This document shows positions 1-5,595 of a stretch of DNA of 6,527 nucleotides, in pieces (the first letter of the stretch is position 1; each line of letters opens with the position of its first letter). The stretch is from Maricaulis sp. (GTDB taxonomy: Bacteria; Pseudomonadota; Alphaproteobacteria; Caulobacterales; Maricaulaceae). Position numbers and translations under genes: made by a program. The DNA is taken from the NCBI GenBank assembly GCA_002694345.1, contig NZLV01000105.1:1-6527 (forward strand), in the 5' to 3' direction. The notes beneath the pieces were generated by a model. That model worked only from the letters and a program-made list of their open reading frames with translations, searched no databases and was not told where the DNA came from.

Positions 1-857
1 AAGTACTGGCCCGTCGCTTCGTCACGACCGGTCACGGCCACCGTATAGCGGTCGGAGACCTGATAGGTCAGGGCGTCATGGACCTCGAAATCACCCGTCG
101 CATCATTGCGGATATAGGTGAGTGCACGATAGTCCAGCTCACCTTCGACCGGCTCCAGTTCGCTGCGAACCAGAACATCGCCATTGCGGCGATCGAACAG
201 GCTGACATCGGTCCGGCCACCGGCACGGAGCAGAAGCTCGGCCTGGTCGGTCGCCAGATTGTAGCGGTAGTAGGCGGAGCTCAGCGAGGATTCGTTGAGA
301 CGCTGGATGATGATGTTGTCCGGATCCAGCGGCAGATCCGCAACGATGTTCGTCGTGCCGGCGATATCGAAGCAACGCTGGGTCGCTTCGGACACGCCAA
401 GCGCACGGCCGCTGCCTTCAAAGGCTTCGTCGAAATCGGTGTGGTCCGCATCGGTGAGATAGGTTTTCCAGACGAAGGTCGCCGTGGCACCGGTCACCCG
501 GCCTTCACCGCAGCCACCCAGCTGACCCGTCCATTCCTGGCGGGCAATGACGAGAATGCGGTCGCGCTTGAGCGCGGAAGCGCCCTCGATCGACATCCGG
601 TTGTTGCTCGGCGTCACGACCGGCGGCTGGTTGGGATTGTCCAGATGCCAGGTTGCCAGGGCCGTCCGCTCATTGTCCGAACCGGGCGAGGCCACGACGG
701 CGACCACGATATCGCCTTCGGAACTCAGCGAAACGCTCTGGATATTGGGGACCTGGGCAAAGGCTTCAGGCGGGATCGGGTCCGCCGTGATTTCCGCGGC
801 AGCCGGGGCCATGAAGCCCGCTGCGACGGCCATCGAAAGCAGTGTTTGCTTCAACAT
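1..857 (-). CDS. Exported S9 (prolyl oligopeptidase-like) peptidase, N-terminal part, truncated by window edge
   Basis: The visible ~285 residues start at ATG 857 and run off the left edge, so the stop and the catalytic domain are not seen. The start is fixed by a strong GGAGGAG Shine-Dalgarno about 6-8 bases upstream. Residues 1-21 form a Sec signal peptide (Lys3, hydrophobic core, APAAA cleavage before Glu22), so the product should be periplasmic or otherwise exported. The mature start (IPPEAFAQVPNIQSVSLSSEG) resembles the beginning of S9 peptidases, where a beta-propeller precedes an alpha/beta-hydrolase domain. Later stretches fit propeller blades: LPLDPDNIIIQ, then SLFDRRNGDVLVRSEL, then VTGRDEATGQYF. 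The Ser-Asp-His triad would lie outside the window. Two cysteines (in GGCGEG and QRCFD) could form a disulfide. It lies downstream of a TBDR on the same strand, which suggests hydrolysis of imported peptides (inference). Another exported propeller hydrolase or a non-catalytic propeller protein remains possible. Confidence 0.72.
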   Translation of the reverse strand, partial: MLKQTLLSMAVAAGFMAPAAAEITADPIPPEAFAQVPNIQSVSLSSEGDIVVAVVASPGSDNERTALATWHLDNPNQPPVVTPSNNRMSIEGASALKRDRILVIARQEWTGQLGGCGEGRVTGATATFVWKTYLTDADHTDFDEAFEGSGRALGVSEATQRCFDIAGTTNIVADLPLDPDNIIIQRLNESSLSSAYYRYNLATDQAELLLRAGGRTDVSLFDRRNGDVLVRSELEPVEGELDYRALTYIRNDATGDFEVHDALTYQVSDRYTVAVTGRDEATGQY

Positions 858-862
858 GTGTG

Positions 863-870
863 TCTCCTCC
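863..870 (-). promoter_or_regulatory. Shine-Dalgarno site of the S9 peptidase gene
   Basis: The minus strand reads GGAGGAGA just before ACACAC-ATG. This is close to the ideal anti-16S match at a normal 6-8 base spacing, and it decides the start at 857 over the later in-frame ATG codons inside the signal peptide. Confidence 0.8.
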
Positions 871-875
871 TACGC

Positions 876-889
876 GCCGGACAACCGGC
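876..889 (-). other. Small hairpin in the peptidase leader
   Basis: Perfect 5-bp inverted repeat GCCGG-TTGT-CCGGC on the minus strand, between the predicted transcription start and the Shine-Dalgarno site (five bases separate the hairpin from it). The stem is short but all G-C. It could tune ribosome access, but a repeat of this size also arises by chance in GC-rich DNA. Confidence 0.3.
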
Positions 890-904
890 ACCCCTCCTTG
901 GAAG

Positions 905-933
905 ATTATAACGCGATAAGCCCGCCAGCTCGA
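905..933 (-). promoter_or_regulatory. Candidate promoter of the S9 peptidase gene
   Basis: The minus strand has a perfect TATAAT -10 hexamer at 910-905. With a 17-base spacer the -35 position reads TCGAGC (933-928), only 3 of 6 to TTGACA. Transcription would start near 898-899, giving a leader of about 41 bases. A perfect TATAAT in GC-rich DNA, between the TBDR terminator and a start codon, is good placement evidence. The weak -35 hints at activator dependence or another sigma factor. A 5-bp inverted repeat, CTGTC-CGC-GACAG at 934-946, abuts the -35 position and could be an operator. Confidence 0.5.
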
Positions 934-960
934 CTGTCCGCGACAGATTCGGGAGGCGGG

Positions 961-992
961 AAGAAAAAGGGGCGATGGTTTCCCACCGCCCC
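961..992 (-). terminator. Rho-independent terminator of the TonB-dependent receptor gene
   Basis: On the minus strand a 10-bp stem (GGGGCGGTGG at 992-983 pairing with CCATCGCCCC at 978-969, one G-U pair) closes a GAAA tetraloop. It is followed directly by TTTTTCTT (968-961). It begins 26 bases after the receptor's TAA stop. Stem, tetraloop and U-tract are all canonical. On the opposite strand the G-U pair becomes an A-C mismatch and no T-tract follows, so it is directional for the minus-strand transcript. Confidence 0.88.
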
Positions 993-1017
993 GTTTCCTG
1001 TGTTCTAAATCAAAGGA

Positions 1018-3951
1018 TTAGAACGTTTTCGTGACGCGGACGAAGCCGGTGCGGCCGCGCAGGTCGTACTGCGTAGCGCTGAGGGCAACGTTACCGCGGC
1101 GCGTGGCACCCACACCCGTGGACAGCGTCGGCGGCTCTTCACCGAACACGTTCGACACACCAGCAAGGATCTGCAGGGTGTCACCCGTCCAGCGGACGGA
1201 CGCATCGTGGTAGAAGAGGCCTTCGATGTCGGCGTCACGGTAAGGCGTGCCCGAGTAACCGAAGTAGCCCTGCGTGGTCAGGTCGGTCGAGTACAGCGAC
1301 TGGTTGGACGTACCTTCGATGTAGTTCACGAACCAGTTGTAGGTCCAGTCACCACGGTTGAAGGCAATCCGACCGTTCGCAACGAATTCCGGGTCACCAA
1401 TGGTGCCGTTGAAGTCGTTGGTGTCGAAGTTGGACGGCAGGGACGGGTCAAACAGGTTGACTTCGTCGGTGTTCGTCCAGGTCGCCTGGCCATCGAGGGT
1501 CAGGTCACCGAAGTCGAACTCGTGCTGGTAACGCACGGTCAGGTCGACACCATCGGTGATCTGGCTGTTGATGTTCAGATAGGAGTCCCGAACGTTGTTG
1601 ATGGCGTACGGGCTGATCGGGTCAGTGCCATCAGCACGGTCGAACAGCGTACAGAAGTTGTTCGGGTAGGTCGTACCAGCATAGCAGCTGAACACGATGG
1701 AAGCGGCACCCAGCTGAGAGATCTGGTCGTAGACTTCGATTTCGAAGAAGTCGACGGCCACGCTCAGAGCTGCGAATTCCGGCGTCCACACCACACCGAA
1801 GGTGCGGGCTTCAGACGTTTCCGGTTCCAGCACGCCAGCACCACCACCGCTGAACACGGTCGCGGAAGAGGCACCACCGGTGAAGTTGCCCGGGATACCA
1901 GCAGCCGCACAGTTGGTGCGGATGTTGGCATTGGACGAGTTCTGCCAGTCGATACACGGGTCGATGGAGAGCTGCGACAGGAAGGCCGACTGGTTACCCA
2001 GGAACAGCTCGTACAGGCCCGGAGCACGGTAGGACGTACCTTCCGTCGCACGGACGCGGACGGTCGGCGTGACCTGCCAGTTCAGGCCGGCTTTCCAAAC
2101 CTGGTTGGTGCCAGCGGACTCATAGTCGAACGAACGGCCCGACAGGGACAGCGTCAGAGACTCGGCCAGCGGAGCACCTGCCAGAAGCGGGATTTCCAGT
2201 TCGCCGAACACTTCGTGCACGGAGTCGGAACCAGCCGTGGTCTGGGCGCTCGTGGAACCCCAGAGCTCACCAGCGCTGGACAGGGCGTCCGGCGTGTCAT
2301 TGATGGAGAACTCACGATATTCGTAGCCGAGGGCGGCGCCAATCGGGCCGGCCGGCAGGTCGAAGAGTTCACCCGTCGTGACAGCGTTCACAACCGTCTG
2401 CTCGTACACGGTCGTACCGACGATGTCGGCGGAGATCGCGTCGTAAATGGACTGGTCGTAATTGCCGCTCAGGAAGGTCGGATCATACGGATCGTAGACC
2501 GGCGCATCGTCATCGAAGCGGGAGTCACCGGAGCGGGACGCCACGATGGCGTTGCCACCATACTCGGCGTCGGAACGCGAGTACTGGACGGACGCAGACC
2601 AGGACCAGTCAGACATCGGACCGAACCACGGGCTGTAGCCGCCGTCCAGCTGGGTGTTGATGGCCGTGTAGTCGACGTGGGCGAACGAGTTGGACGGCCA
2701 CAGGACGACCGGCTGAACCAGGCCGAGGACGTGGTCATACGTCGGGTCGTTGGCATAGCCGTACTGAGCGCCGAAGTTGGACGCGAAAGCACCACCGACG
2801 AGCGGGAAGAACTGACGCCAGCCGTCGGACGTGGTCTCACGGCGGGTGAACAGGAATTCCGTACCCCAGTCAACGCCGCCCAGGATGTCCAGGGCAAAGT
2901 TGGAGGTGGCATAGAAGCTCATGCGCTCCTGACGGTTGATGGCGTCAGCGGACAGCACGCGCGGGTCAGCCAGCTGGTCTTCATAGAAGGCCGTGGCGCC
3001 CGGAGCGTCGTCATAGCGGCCGTTGGCGCGCGGACGGTAGCCCGGGAAGTAGGACACGCCCGTACCCGTCGGGTCCGGAATGTAGCGGCCCGTACCATAC
3101 AGGTTGTCGATCAGCGTGTTGGCGTAGATGTGGTTACAACCGGCATATTCGGTGCCTGCCATGATCGAGCGGTCTTCACGGTCGATGAGGTTGCCGTTCG
3201 GCGCATCATAAACCAGGTCCTGCTGACAGCTCAGATAGTCACGATCGCCCAGCGAAAGGTCTTCGCGGAGCTGGTACTGAGCAGCAAGAACGATGTTGCC
3301 GCGATCGAAGTTCAGACCGTAGGCACCGGAGATGTCATAGGTCTCACCACCGCTTTCGAACGGCTGGTTGATCGCCACGGTCAGTTCCGGACGCTCGACT
3401 TCGGTGCGGGTGATCACGTTGATCACGCCGGCAACGGCGTCAGAACCGTAGATCGAGGACGCGCCGTCCTTCAGGATCTCGAAGCGCTGGACGACGGAGG
3501 ACGGGATGACGTTCAGGTCGAACGCGCCGACCTGGCCGCGCACACCGGCCGGACCCGGGCGGTGACCGTTGAGCAGAACCAGGGAGCGCTGAGCACCCAG
3601 GCCGCGCAGGGAGATCGAGTTAACACCCGTACCACCTTCAACGACGTAGCCACCGAACTGGTTGTTCAGCTGGAAAGAACCCGATGCCACGCTGGCCGTC
3701 TGCAGCATTTCAGCCGCATCAACCAGGCCTTCCAGGGTTGCGACCTCAGCGGTCACCACCTGGATCGGCGCAACGGAAGTGAATTCGCTGCGACGCAGCA
3801 GAGAGCCGGTGACGACGATGACTTCTTCGTCGCTGGACTCGTCCTCTTCCTCGTCTTGCGCATAGGCCGGCGAAACCGCCAGACCAGCCGCGGCAAAACC
3901 AGCAAGGATTGTCGAGCGCAGCAGGCGCTCGCGTTCCCAGAAATTGCTCAC
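1018..3951 (-). CDS. TonB-dependent outer-membrane receptor, 977 aa
   Basis: This is a gated outer-membrane importer energised by TonB-ExbB-ExbD. It starts at GTG 3951 with AAGGGG seven bases upstream and ends at TAA 1018-1020. Residues 1-31 are a signal peptide (Arg-rich start, SPAYA before Gln32). An acidic tract (33-43, mostly D/E) leads into a TonB box, EEVIVVTGS (42-50). The plug spans about 58-183, with ISLRGLG (113-119), LVLLNGHR and RFEILKDGASSIYGSDAVAG (156-175). The rest, about 190-977, is the 22-strand barrel, ending in Phe977 (VRVTKTF), the usual C-terminal aromatic recognised by the BAM machinery. Three close cysteine pairs (242/272, 666/681, 756/767) probably form loop disulfides. 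There is no N-terminal STN signalling domain, so FecA-type sigma signalling is unlikely. Its use of GGT, GTT and GCT codons exceeds that of mrp, which fits high expression. The substrate is not readable; the adjacent S9 peptidase favours peptides (inference). Confidence 0.95.
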   Translation of the reverse strand: MSNFWERERLLRSTILAGFAAAGLAVSPAYAQDEEEDESSDEEVIVVTGSLLRRSEFTSVAPIQVVTAEVATLEGLVDAAEMLQTASVASGSFQLNNQFGGYVVEGGTGVNSISLRGLGAQRSLVLLNGHRPGPAGVRGQVGAFDLNVIPSSVVQRFEILKDGASSIYGSDAVAGVINVITRTEVERPELTVAINQPFESGGETYDISGAYGLNFDRGNIVLAAQYQLREDLSLGDRDYLSCQQDLVYDAPNGNLIDREDRSIMAGTEYAGCNHIYANTLIDNLYGTGRYIPDPTGTGVSYFPGYRPRANGRYDDAPGATAFYEDQLADPRVLSADAINRQERMSFYATSNFALDILGGVDWGTEFLFTRRETTSDGWRQFFPLVGGAFASNFGAQYGYANDPTYDHVLGLVQPVVLWPSNSFAHVDYTAINTQLDGGYSPWFGPMSDWSWSASVQYSRSDAEYGGNAIVASRSGDSRFDDDAPVYDPYDPTFLSGNYDQSIYDAISADIVGTTVYEQTVVNAVTTGELFDLPAGPIGAALGYEYREFSINDTPDALSSAGELWGSTSAQTTAGSDSVHEVFGELEIPLLAGAPLAESLTLSLSGRSFDYESAGTNQVWKAGLNWQVTPTVRVRATEGTSYRAPGLYELFLGNQSAFLSQLSIDPCIDWQNSSNANIRTNCAAAGIPGNFTGGASSATVFSGGGAGVLEPETSEARTFGVVWTPEFAALSVAVDFFEIEVYDQISQLGAASIVFSCYAGTTYPNNFCTLFDRADGTDPISPYAINNVRDSYLNINSQITDGVDLTVRYQHEFDFGDLTLDGQATWTNTDEVNLFDPSLPSNFDTNDFNGTIGDPEFVANGRIAFNRGDWTYNWFVNYIEGTSNQSLYSTDLTTQGYFGYSGTPYRDADIEGLFYHDASVRWTGDTLQILAGVSNVFGEEPPTLSTGVGATRRGNVALSATQYDLRGRTGFVRVTKTF

Positions 3952-3958
3952 GATTGTA

Positions 3959-3964
3959 CCCCTT
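3959..3964 (-). promoter_or_regulatory. Shine-Dalgarno site supporting the GTG start of the TBDR
   Basis: The minus strand reads AAGGGG-TACAATC-GTG. The seven-base spacing is ideal and the GTG is directly followed by a good signal peptide. No in-frame ATG lies before that peptide, so the GTG is the best start. Confidence 0.75.
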
Positions 3965-4111
3965 GGTGAGTGTTCAGATGCCCGCCTGGCCTGTTCACGT
4001 CAGACCTAAATCCGGACACGCCCGGTTTCCCGGAGCTGGGCCGAATATGTCGAAACTCGCTGTGGCATGAAAGGATTCGACACCGAAGCAACGCGATTCA
4101 GCCCGGGAATG

Positions 4112-4141
4112 TTGCAAAAAGGTCATAGTGTTGTCATGCAA
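4112..4141. promoter_or_regulatory. Candidate operator upstream of the TBDR (direct and inverted repeats)
   Basis: A 30-bp AT-richer block stands out from the GC-rich surroundings. It is bounded by inverted arms TTGCA (4112-4116) and TGCAA (4137-4141). Inside it GTCAT occurs twice (4122-4126 and 4133-4137) at an exact 11-bp spacing, about one helical turn, so both copies face the same side of the DNA. That is typical of a regulator binding tandem half-sites. The regulator is unknown and the TBDR promoter has not been located, so the assignment is inference. Confidence 0.35.
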
Positions 4142-4232
4142 TGGACAGAGCCGGACGCGATTCCGGGCACGACACCCGCCAGACGCGAAACCAGCCAGCT
4201 GCAATTCAACCTGAAACGGCCTGACTTGCGAC

Positions 4233-4261
4233 TTGAACTCCGCGCCAGCGGGCGGTAAGAA
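4233..4261 (+). promoter_or_regulatory. Candidate promoter of tRNA-Val
   Basis: A -35-like TTGAAC (4233-4238) and a -10-like TAAGAA (4256-4261) are separated by exactly 17 bases. Transcription would begin near 4268, about 15 bases before the mature tRNA end, a usual geometry for a tRNA leader. Matches are partial (4 of 6 and 3 of 6), so this rests mainly on position. Confidence 0.35.
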
Positions 4262-4282
4262 CCGCGCTCCCAAGTGACGGAT

Positions 4283-4357
4283 GGGCGATTAGCTCAGCGG
4301 GAGAGCACTTCGTTGACATCGAAGGGGTCACTGGTTCAATCCCAGTATCGCCCACCA
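4283..4357 (+). tRNA. tRNA-Val, anticodon GAC
   Basis: All arms of a 75-base tRNA are visible. The acceptor stem is GGGCGAT (4283-4289) with ATCGCCC (4347-4353), seven pairs, then discriminator A4354 and encoded CCA (4355-4357). The D stem is GCTC/GAGC (4292-4295, 4303-4306). The anticodon stem is CTTCG/CGAAG (4308-4312, 4320-4324) around loop TTGACAT, placing anticodon GAC at 4315-4317. The T stem is ACTGG/CCAGT around TTCAATC (4335-4341), and the variable loop has five bases. It decodes valine GUC and GUU codons, GUC being much used in these genes. No U-tract terminator is evident downstream, and no integrase or duplicated 3' end suggests use as an attachment site. Confidence 0.97.
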
Positions 4358-4491
4358 TCCACTTCCTCCGATTGAGAATTTCCGGACAGTTGAACGCAGG
4401 CCCATCGGCAGCTGCACGCATTCCTGTCGCAGGGCTTTCCGTCATCCCCATCTCACCATAAGTGTTCGGTCAGATAGTTCGAACCCGCTGC

Positions 4492-4496
4492 GGAGA
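4492..4496 (+). promoter_or_regulatory. Shine-Dalgarno site favouring the ATG start of mrp
   Basis: GGAGA lies 10 bases before ATG 4507. The earlier in-frame GTG at 4462 has no purine-rich stretch upstream, and its 15 extra residues (FGQIVRTRC and following) lie outside the usual Mrp N-terminus. The shorter form is therefore chosen. Confidence 0.5.
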
Positions 4497-4506
4497 TCCC
4501 GAGACC

Positions 4507-5595
4507 ATGGAAGACGCCCTGCGCAAGGCCCTGTCCGGCGTGATTGAGAAACAGTCCGGCCGAAACCTTCTGGATGCGGGACGGGTCGAGTCGGCCGGTC
4601 TCATGAAAGACACCGCAACCATCGTCCTGGCACCGCCTGTGGCCGGCAATCCCGACCTGGATCGCCTGAAACCCGAGATCGAGCAGGCTGTCGGCAAGCT
4701 GGACGGCATCAATCGGGTCCGCGTCGTCATGACGGCGCACCGGGAGGGCGGTCCTGCTCCGAAGAAACCCGCCCCGCAGGCCCGGCCTGCAGCGGCGCCG
4801 GCCGCCAAACCGGCCAAGCGCGTCATCGCCGTCGCTTCGGGCAAGGGTGGCGTCGGCAAATCGACCGTGTCGGCCAACCTCGCCGTCGCCCTGGCCCGCC
4901 AGGGACTGAAGGTCGGGCTTCTCGATGCCGATATCTATGGCCCCTCCGCCCCGCGCCTGTTCGGCCTGACGGACGTGCCCGGCCTGCGCAAGTCCGATGC
5001 CGGAGTCGAGCCGGTGGAAGCCCATGGCGTGAAGGTGATCTCGATGGGCTTCGTGGTGAAGCCGGGAGCTGCCGTCGTGTGGCGCGGGCCGATGGTCCAG
5101 GGTGCCATCCGCCAGTTCATGACCGACACGAATTGGGGTCAGGCCGACGTTCTCATCCTCGACATGCCGCCGGGCACGGGCGATGCCCAGCTGGCCATTG
5201 CCCAGGACCTGCCGGTGGATGGTGCGATCATCGTGTCGACGCCTCAGGATCTTGCGCTGGACGATGCGCGCAAGGCGATGAATCTGTTCGACCAGACCCA
5301 CGTGCCCGTGCTGGGCATGGTGGAGAATATGAGCGTCTTCCTGTGCCCGCATTGCGGCGAAGCCAGCCATATCTTCGGCGAAGGCGGCGTGAAGGCGGAG
5401 GCCGAAGCCCTCGGCCTGGCCTATCTTGGCGACATCCCGCTTCACCCCGATCTTCGCGTCCGGTCCGACGCAGGCGAGCCGATCGCGCTGGATGACGGGC
5501 CGATCGGAAAAGCCTTTGGCCGCGTCGCCAAGGCGGCCCTGGAAGCCGCGGAAACGGCCAGCAAGCCGGCCCCGGAAATCCGCTTCGCGGACTAG
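4507..5595 (+). CDS. mrp: Mrp/NBP35-family Fe-S cluster carrier ATPase (ApbC-type)
   Basis: This is a cytoplasmic P-loop ATPase that, in its family, holds a labile Fe-S cluster at a dimer interface and passes it to apoproteins. From ATG 4507 it is 362 residues, a normal length; a GTG at 4462 would add 15. Residues 1-80 form a MIP18/DUF59-like domain. About 81-104 is an Ala/Pro/Lys-rich linker. The ATPase core has the deviant Walker A GKGGVGKS (112-119) with the signature first Lys113, DADIYGPS (140-147), MGFVVKPGAAVVWRGPMVQG (180-199), LILDMPPGTGD (216-226), ENMS (273-276) and the cluster-binding pair CPHC (Cys280, Cys283). All key residues are present, so it should be functional. It follows tRNA-Val by 149 bases with no clear promoter, and its TAG stop overlaps the convergent ABC ATPase gene by four bases. 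A ParA/MinD identity is excluded by the CPHC motif and the N-terminal domain. Confidence 0.95.
   Translation: MEDALRKALSGVIEKQSGRNLLDAGRVESAGLMKDTATIVLAPPVAGNPDLDRLKPEIEQAVGKLDGINRVRVVMTAHREGGPAPKKPAPQARPAAAPAAKPAKRVIAVASGKGGVGKSTVSANLAVALARQGLKVGLLDADIYGPSAPRLFGLTDVPGLRKSDAGVEPVEAHGVKVISMGFVVKPGAAVVWRGPMVQGAIRQFMTDTNWGQADVLILDMPPGTGDAQLAIAQDLPVDGAIIVSTPQDLALDDARKAMNLFDQTHVPVLGMVENMSVFLCPHCGEASHIFGEGGVKAEAEALGLAYLGDIPLHPDLRVRSDAGEPIALDDGPIGKAFGRVAKAALEAAETASKPAPEIRFAD
5592..5595. other. Shared palindromic CTAG: overlapping stop codons of two convergent genes
   Basis: mrp ends in TAG at 5593-5595. The minus-strand ABC ATPase ends in TAG on the complement of 5592-5594. Both stops sit in one CTAG, so the genes overlap by four bases and no untranslated spacer separates them. 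Confidence 0.95.

Larger units (their letters stand above)
3952..4282. other. 331-base intergenic region between the divergent TBDR and tRNA-Val genes
   Basis: I find no convincing protein gene here. Two short frames exist (plus 4067-4258, minus 3995-4273), but neither has a Shine-Dalgarno site, recognisable protein character or coherent codon use. The region holds the TBDR leader, a repeat-containing element at 4112-4141, and the tRNA promoter near 4233-4261. The TBDR start lies about 160 bases from the 4112-4141 element, so the receptor mRNA may carry a long leader. I could not place a convincing -10/-35 pair for the TBDR, which would fit an alternative sigma factor or activator. Confidence 0.6.

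Noticed and set aside
78..911. 277-residue plus-strand frame, plus an overlapping one at 547-1008
   Set aside because: Antisense to the S9 peptidase, low-complexity Arg/Gly-rich translation, no Shine-Dalgarno, and the second runs through the TBDR terminator.
1207..3969. 920-residue open frame on the plus strand, antisense to the TBDR
   Set aside because: Strikingly long but explained by the receptor's codon bias: avoiding TTA, CTA and TCA removes antisense stops. The translation has no recognisable domain, while the minus strand has a signal peptide, TonB box, plug and barrel end.
4067..4258. 63-residue plus-strand frame in the TBDR-tRNA intergenic region
   Set aside because: No Shine-Dalgarno before its ATG, uneven codon use, and it overlaps both the repeat element and the likely tRNA promoter.
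3995..4273. 92-residue minus-strand frame upstream of the TBDR
   Set aside because: No recognisable family, no ribosome site and non-protein-like composition; overlaps regulatory DNA.
4283..4357. tRNA-Val as a prophage or island attachment site
   Set aside because: No integrase, no repeated tRNA 3' end and ordinary housekeeping genes (mrp) directly downstream.
4206..4451. 81-residue minus-strand frame containing GDTGIEPVTPSMSTKCS
   Set aside because: This is the translated antisense of tRNA-Val. The TGIEPVTPS-type peptide is a well-known artefact in protein databases and should not be annotated as a gene.
4462..4506. Upstream GTG start extending Mrp by 15 residues
   Set aside because: No Shine-Dalgarno before it, and the extra residues lie outside the usual Mrp N-terminus; ATG 4507 has GGAGA upstream. 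Not fully excluded.
4453..5445. 330-residue minus-strand frame opposite mrp
   Set aside because: Antisense shadow of a clear mrp gene; rich in His/Arg/Gly with no domain.
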